Translations under genes and position numbers: made by a program
Assembly: GCA_950295325.1 (NCBI GenBank)
Contig: OX485803.1
Span: 24,180,001-24,244,000 of the forward strand
From: Polytrichum commune
Taxonomy: Eukaryota; Streptophyta; Polytrichopsida; Polytrichales; Polytrichaceae
Direction of reading: 5' to 3'
Length of the DNA stretch: 64,000 nucleotides
The notes under the pieces: model-generated
The model's input: only the letters and a program-made list of their open reading frames with translations
Told to the model about the DNA's origin: nothing
Database searches by the model: none
Shown: positions 59,648 through 64,000 of the stretch, in pieces
How the letters are laid out: the number at the start of each line of letters is the position of its first letter
Position numbering within the stretch: the stretch's first letter is position 1

Positions 59648-62483
59648 TTACAAATTGATGGGGTCTGTGTAGCACTTGGTTTCCTTGACGCCACCATAAA
59701 AATCAGTTTCGTAGTTATCTGTATGCCTGAGGAGGTCTTCGCTTAAACCCACACAATACAAGCTAGTTAAGTACGAAAGCACCGATAAGGCAGCTTGGTC
59801 CTGCCGATGGTTCCACCTGTCGGAGCCTTCGGGAGCAATACACTGCCTTGTGATGGAACATTCATACCACGGCCGCATTAGTTTTTTATAACTGTCTAGA
59901 GTGAAGCCAATTCGTGATGCGTCACAGTTTGGTTGATTCTTGATGTACGGAGCGTTGGCTCGGAAGAATTTTAGCTGTGTTGGATATGTCCACTTTTTCA
60001 CGGTGTCTTCGGATTTGTGGCCGCCAAATCCAACTTCTTTAACCCAGTCCAAACTGCTGGTTAATGCTTCAGGTGTGAGAATTCGTCCACCTGCGTCGAC
60101 CCAGAGAATAAATCCTCGCTCTTGGAGTATGGTGTGTGCCATAATTGCCTTCCATGCATACTCTCCTGCATTTGTTTCAAAAATTACTCCATGTCAGCTT
60201 TCAAAATTCACAAACAAGTTTCGAGTTGCAAGGAAAATGTAGGAATTTCAGTTGTAGCCTTTAAGCATAGGGAAAAAATTGTTTACCCTTGAAGGTTCGA
60301 GAGAAGGCCTCAAGGTGTCATTTTTAAGGGATTAAGATTACTTGAAACGTTTAACTAAAAGAGTCAAAAGTGACCCTATCTCAAGATTAGTTCATTTATG
60401 CATGTGTTATTTTGATTGAAGCACACATATATGTAGAACAAATCATAGTGAGGTTTTGGCTTGTATAAATGACTTCAGTTTCAGGAAGGATCCTAAATTT
60501 GCAAGTTGCAAGAGATGTAGGTATCACCGCTGCAAGCTTTCAGCATAGTTAAAGATTTGTTAACCCTTCAAGATCCAAGACGTCCATTCTAGGCCTCAAT
60601 GTGTCATGCACAGGGGTTTAAGATTACTTCTTGATATATTTAGCTAAAAGTGTCAAGATTGACTCTATTCTGAAATTAGTCCAATTATTCATATGCATCA
60701 TTTCAATTGGAGCACACATATATTTAAAACAAATTTTAGGGAGATATAAGCTCATTAAATGACCTAGACTCAAAATCATACCAGGTATGTCACATATTAT
60801 CACATATTGTCATAAATTCACCATTGTCACATATGTTACTCACTTTGTTCTGAAAGTCTTTACATTCTGCCACTGGACATAAGATACACCAACAAGTTTT
60901 GACAAGTTGTCACAAATCAACCTGAGCAACATGCTTAATTTGGCTCATTCATTCAACAAGGAAACTGGATATGAAGAACATAGAATTTGCTACACGGATG
61001 GAAGACATTATTGAAACCATAGAGGACCAACTCCCGATGAAAAGTTCCATTGTGTTTGAAAGATAACTCTAATAGGTAAAAACAGGCATTCTTGGTTTTG
61101 ACATCAAGGTTTTCAGAATGGAGAGCACCTTTTCCACCATCATGATTTGCGATGAGGCTTGCGTTCAACCGCATCCATGTCGGGTAATTCTCAAACGGAA
61201 ACCTGCGAACTTCGGCCTCCACACCCACCTCTTTAAGTTCCTGAATTACACAATCCAGATACTTTTTCTCTACTTCATTGAACTCATCCATGGTCCACAC
61301 CACCATTGAGACACTGTATTTCTTCGAAACTGTTGGGTTTGAGGCCGCATTCCCCAACGAACGCAAAAGAAGAAGTCCATACTTGAAGTGGTTCCTACTA
61401 AATGCTGTTACAACCGTTGGTCTCCAAGCTGGAAGAAGCGGGGGTTGGTAAGCTGGATCCAGTGCGTCCAAGTCAACTATTTCAAGCTTCTTATAGGATA
61501 TCGGATCGGTCCATTCTCCACACGCTTGTTGGACGTATTTTTTGGTCTGCCCAACCACCAAGGTCTCACAATTGACCTGATCACAAGCCACCAAGAACCA
61601 TGAAATTAGTGGCATATAGGAAGGAAAGAAAGAAAGAAAAAGACGACTCCAACCCTAATCATCTATTTGAATCTTGCACAGTAAGTGGAAATGAAGTCAA
61701 ATTGCCTTCGATGTGAGATAATCTTCACATGTGTACAAAGACAGAAAATCCACAAAAAACTCATGATGATACAGCCACATTGGAAGAAGAAGATTTATTG
61801 AAAAGGCATAAAAAGGAAACAAAACTAACCCGTTGCCTTGTACTCGACATTTTGAGGAAGCTTTCGCACTTTACGGCGGGGCCGAGGGCATCCCGCACCA
61901 TCTTACACACAAGGGAGGTATAATCCACCCTCACCAACACCTCCTTCAAATCAGCCTCCACAAGTCCAACTTCCTCATTTATTCCTGCCACTTTGAGCAC
62001 TCGCTGGAAAAGCCGCCGCAAAGTCGCATACGGTAGCGCACTGAAACTGGGCAAGCTGCTATCATCCCCCACAACTATGACAACACAAATTTTTTGAACT
62101 GCTACCTGATTCGAACTGATGAATGATCTGTGCAATGGCAGAGCCGCCACGGTTTCGGAGCAACGAGAAATTGGGATGGTGAAGCGCAAGTAATAGGATG
62201 TGCTGATGAGAATTAGGGAAAGTAATAGAAACATAGCGAGCACCGAGATATGCACTGGTTTTCCACATACATGCAGCACCCGCTTAAAAAATGCGGGATG
62301 GTGATGATGAAGATGTTGATCCTGTTTCATAAAATTTGGTAGGGATGGTAATTTCCACCCCCTCCATCCCCAGGTTGAATTCCTGCTTTTGTGCTCATAA
62401 TGACTACCCGCTTGGCCTAAAGATTCGGACGAACCAATTGTCATAGTCCCTATAGCTTCAATGGGCAATCCCGCACCAAGCAT
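59648..62483 (-). CDS. Membrane-anchored glycosyltransferase-like protein, 3 exons, 536 aa
   Basis: Exons (minus): 62,483-61,830; 61,576-61,138; 60,165-59,648. The GT-AG introns are in phase 0 and 1, total 1,611 nt. The N-terminus is hydrophilic with a His-rich stretch, followed by one transmembrane anchor (about 77-97, VHISVLAMFLLLSLILIS), giving a type II topology. The lumenal part has WRPTVVTAFSRNHFKYGLLL (Rossmann-like start), VVWTMDEFNEVEKKYLD, RRFPFENYPTWMR, YAWKAIMAHTILQERGFILW followed by VDAGGR (about 388-392), and a C-terminal RQDQAALSVLSYL. The WVDAG segment after an alternating hydrophobic strand resembles the acceptor/donor acid motif of GT-A folds. I think it belongs to a DUF1647-like family, named with moderate confidence. 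Substrate is unknown. It could act in cell-wall or protein glycosylation. No damage is seen; exon joins are clean. Confidence 0.8.
60228..60775. repeat. Tandem duplication in intron 2 of the membrane glycosyltransferase-like gene
   Basis: Two copies, about 290 bases apart, share TTGTTAACCCTTCAAG-like, GATTAAGATTACTTG, TTTAGCTAAAAGTGTCAA-like and GCACACATATAT words (60,235-60,475 and 60,515-60,770). An inverted third copy lies at about 37,620-37,740. Confidence 0.7.
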
Positions 62484-62859
62484 ATCTGTTCTTTTGGTTT
62501 TGGGGATTCACTTTACCCACCAAACCTCTCTTTTCATGTATCAAACCTTACAATATGTAAAACGCTGATCCTCGTGTAAGATTCAGAAGCCGTGTCTCCA
62601 AGAAATAAAGTGATCCAAAACATTTTGGCATTCTTTACCACTCCGGCGCTCCATTGCAAGGAGCCTCTACGTAGCTCTTGTACCCAAAAAAAAATGATCC
62701 TTTCTTCCAAGAGCTTTGATCTTCTTGAGAAACCCTAACCCTTCTTTCAAAATGGTCCTTAAAACCCCGCCTAACTAATCAGCTGCCAAATTTTATTTTC
62801 TTCCAAGAACAGGGGACTAGCTAGGGAACTCCAAAAAATTTCTGGTGCCTCAAACACCA

Positions 62860-62895
<36 letters not shown>

Positions 62896-63360
62896 ACACC
62901 CCGAATCACGAAGGAAAAAATAAATAAAAGCTCGGAAAAGAGCCCTACCTACCTTCTTCGTCGAAACCAACTAAAAAACCATCACAGAAGGTGGTGTAAT
63001 CACCATCTCTTGGGATTCAAAGGAAATACCCACATAATGTTGGCTCTGGAATCCACCCCCTGCCGATTCTCCAAGACACCCACCATCGCCATTGACACTA
63101 ACTCGAAGCTTGGAAGCATCCAGGCAGTTTAGGAAGCTCCCTTTCTCTCAATTCATCAGGAAGGAAGGCGGGAAGAAGAGCCTCTGGTGATGAGTCAGAT
63201 CCTGGAGTCAACTCGCTTTCAATCGCACTTAATCAGGTCGTCCTGGGAGTTGGGAAAGAAGACTTCACCGAAGTTGCATACCCAGTGAACGGTATTGGAG
63301 CCACTATTCTTCTTCTCTCGACCTCCCTTCTCCGACGCAACGCACATCTCTTACATGAAA
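62484..63360 (-). promoter_or_regulatory. 5' flank with (CT)n tract
   Basis: Upstream of the ATG at 62,483. A pure (TC)n run at 62,865-62,892 lies about 380 bases from the start. On the gene's strand it is a GA repeat, a common motif of plant promoters and leaders. No other element is firm. Confidence 0.4.
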
Positions 63361-63367
63361 AAAATTA

Positions 63368-63708
63368 AGGGACCCAAGTCCCACTCACGTCGACTTAGCA
63401 AGTCCCAACATGCAGGCAAAGTCCCAATGTTTGAGTCCCAAGAAACCATTACAATATGGCTAATCATCATTGAAGTTCGATCTTGAGTATTTTATGCAAA
63501 AATATTCGCAGAACATGTGTTGAGAGTTGGGCCTAGTTTTATGCTAGACCCAATTCTCAACACAAATCCCAAGCCTCACCTCCAAAAGTGTTGACATTTA
63601 GGCGTGAAGTGGTAAGTCCCAACTTTCATGCTCTCAACGGTTGAGATTGCATAGATTGACCTCAAGTGACTTGGGACTTAGGACTTGGGACTCTGTGTGA
63701 TCCGGCCC
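63368..63708. mobile_element. Tourist-like MITE, copy C (341 bp)
   Basis: Begins AGGGACCCAAGTCCCACTC after TTA (63,365-63,367) and ends TGTGTGATCCGGCCC before TAA. Shares AACACAAATCCCAAGCCTCA and ACTTGGGACTTAGGACTTGG words with copies A and B. Confidence 0.65.
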
Positions 63709-63709
63709 T

Positions 63710-64000
63710 AAGGGTCGAATCCCATAGAGCGAACCAGGCATCATGGTCCAAAATACTCTTTTGGCTCCATTGGTGAGGACATGGTCATTAAGGCTCATTA
63801 AAGGTTTTAAGGATTAAAAATTCATGCTCTCCCGCCCTTGGATACGAAGGTCCCGAATCACGAGACTCGTTGACCACGTCACCAGCCTGATCAAAGTTAC
63901 CCATGAAATCAAGAGTTGTGATTGAAGGATAGACCACATTATATATTTATCAAATGTAAATATTCTTTAAGATCTTATAAGTGAACCACTCTAGTTTATA
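63710..64000. other. No gene seen
   Basis: Spacer at the window end. Nothing recognised. Confidence 0.5.

Noticed and set aside
60953-61137. Extension of the middle exon of the 59.6-kb gene to the frame's stop
   Set aside because: A donor at 61,137 in phase 1 joins exactly to the acceptor at 60,166 and gives a continuous NHDGEYAWKAIM reading. The extension has no family-like content.
62845-63132. 95-aa plus-strand frame with Ser-Leu repeats
   Set aside because: The Ser-Leu run is a translated (TC)n microsatellite in the 5' flank of the minus-strand gene. No other coding evidence.

Overview
This is an AT-rich, intron-rich stretch of a land-plant nuclear genome. Three spliced genes on the minus strand show it: a plant-type STY8/17/46-like dual-specificity kinase with an ACT domain (15 exons), a plant nucleotide-diphospho-sugar transferase (4 exons), and a membrane-anchored protein resembling a glycosyltransferase-like family of unknown function (3 exons). 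All exon joins were checked for GT-AG borders and phase, and each coding sequence sums to a multiple of three. The repeats (LINE tails, retroelement endonuclease fragments, Plavaka/CACTA, pogo/Tigger, Tourist, CACTA-type MITEs) suggest a large genome. A non-seed plant (lycophyte, fern or bryophyte) is my guess, with low confidence.

Layout. Positions 1-7.7 kb hold no host gene: a retroelement endonuclease tail, a tRNA-like SINE remnant, a LINE tail split by a pogo-like element, a second inverted LINE tail and a Tourist-like MITE. From 7.7 to 22.1 kb lies a nest of transposons. A decayed CACTA TNP2 gene (plus strand) is broken by a MITE, by a retroelement fragment and by an ~11.6-kb Plavaka-like DNA transposon (about 10.3-21.8 kb). 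Its DUF4218-like part reappears at 21.9-22.1 kb. The Plavaka-like element carries a 13-exon transposase on the minus strand, broken by two smaller transposons and one in-frame stop. It also carries a divergent 7-exon gene on the plus strand (18,972-21,188) that is fully open and encodes 425 aa of unknown function. This pair is the most interesting object in the window.

Positions 22.1-36.5 kb contain only decayed mobile DNA. Examples are pogo/Tigger-like elements with a dead DDE_1 transposase, an element with long complex inverted termini (24.9-30.1 kb), a 633-bp pogo MITE and a degenerate 116-bp tandem repeat.

Positions 36.5-62.5 kb are the genic part: kinase 36,517-45,474, sugar transferase 49,458-52,644 and membrane glycosyltransferase-like gene 59,648-62,483, all minus strand. 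Their introns and spacers are full of MITEs and local duplications. Several insertions can be dated relative to each other because the empty site or the split reading frame is visible. The three host genes do not form an operon. Two are probable Golgi/secretory glycosyltransferases and one is a cytosolic kinase.
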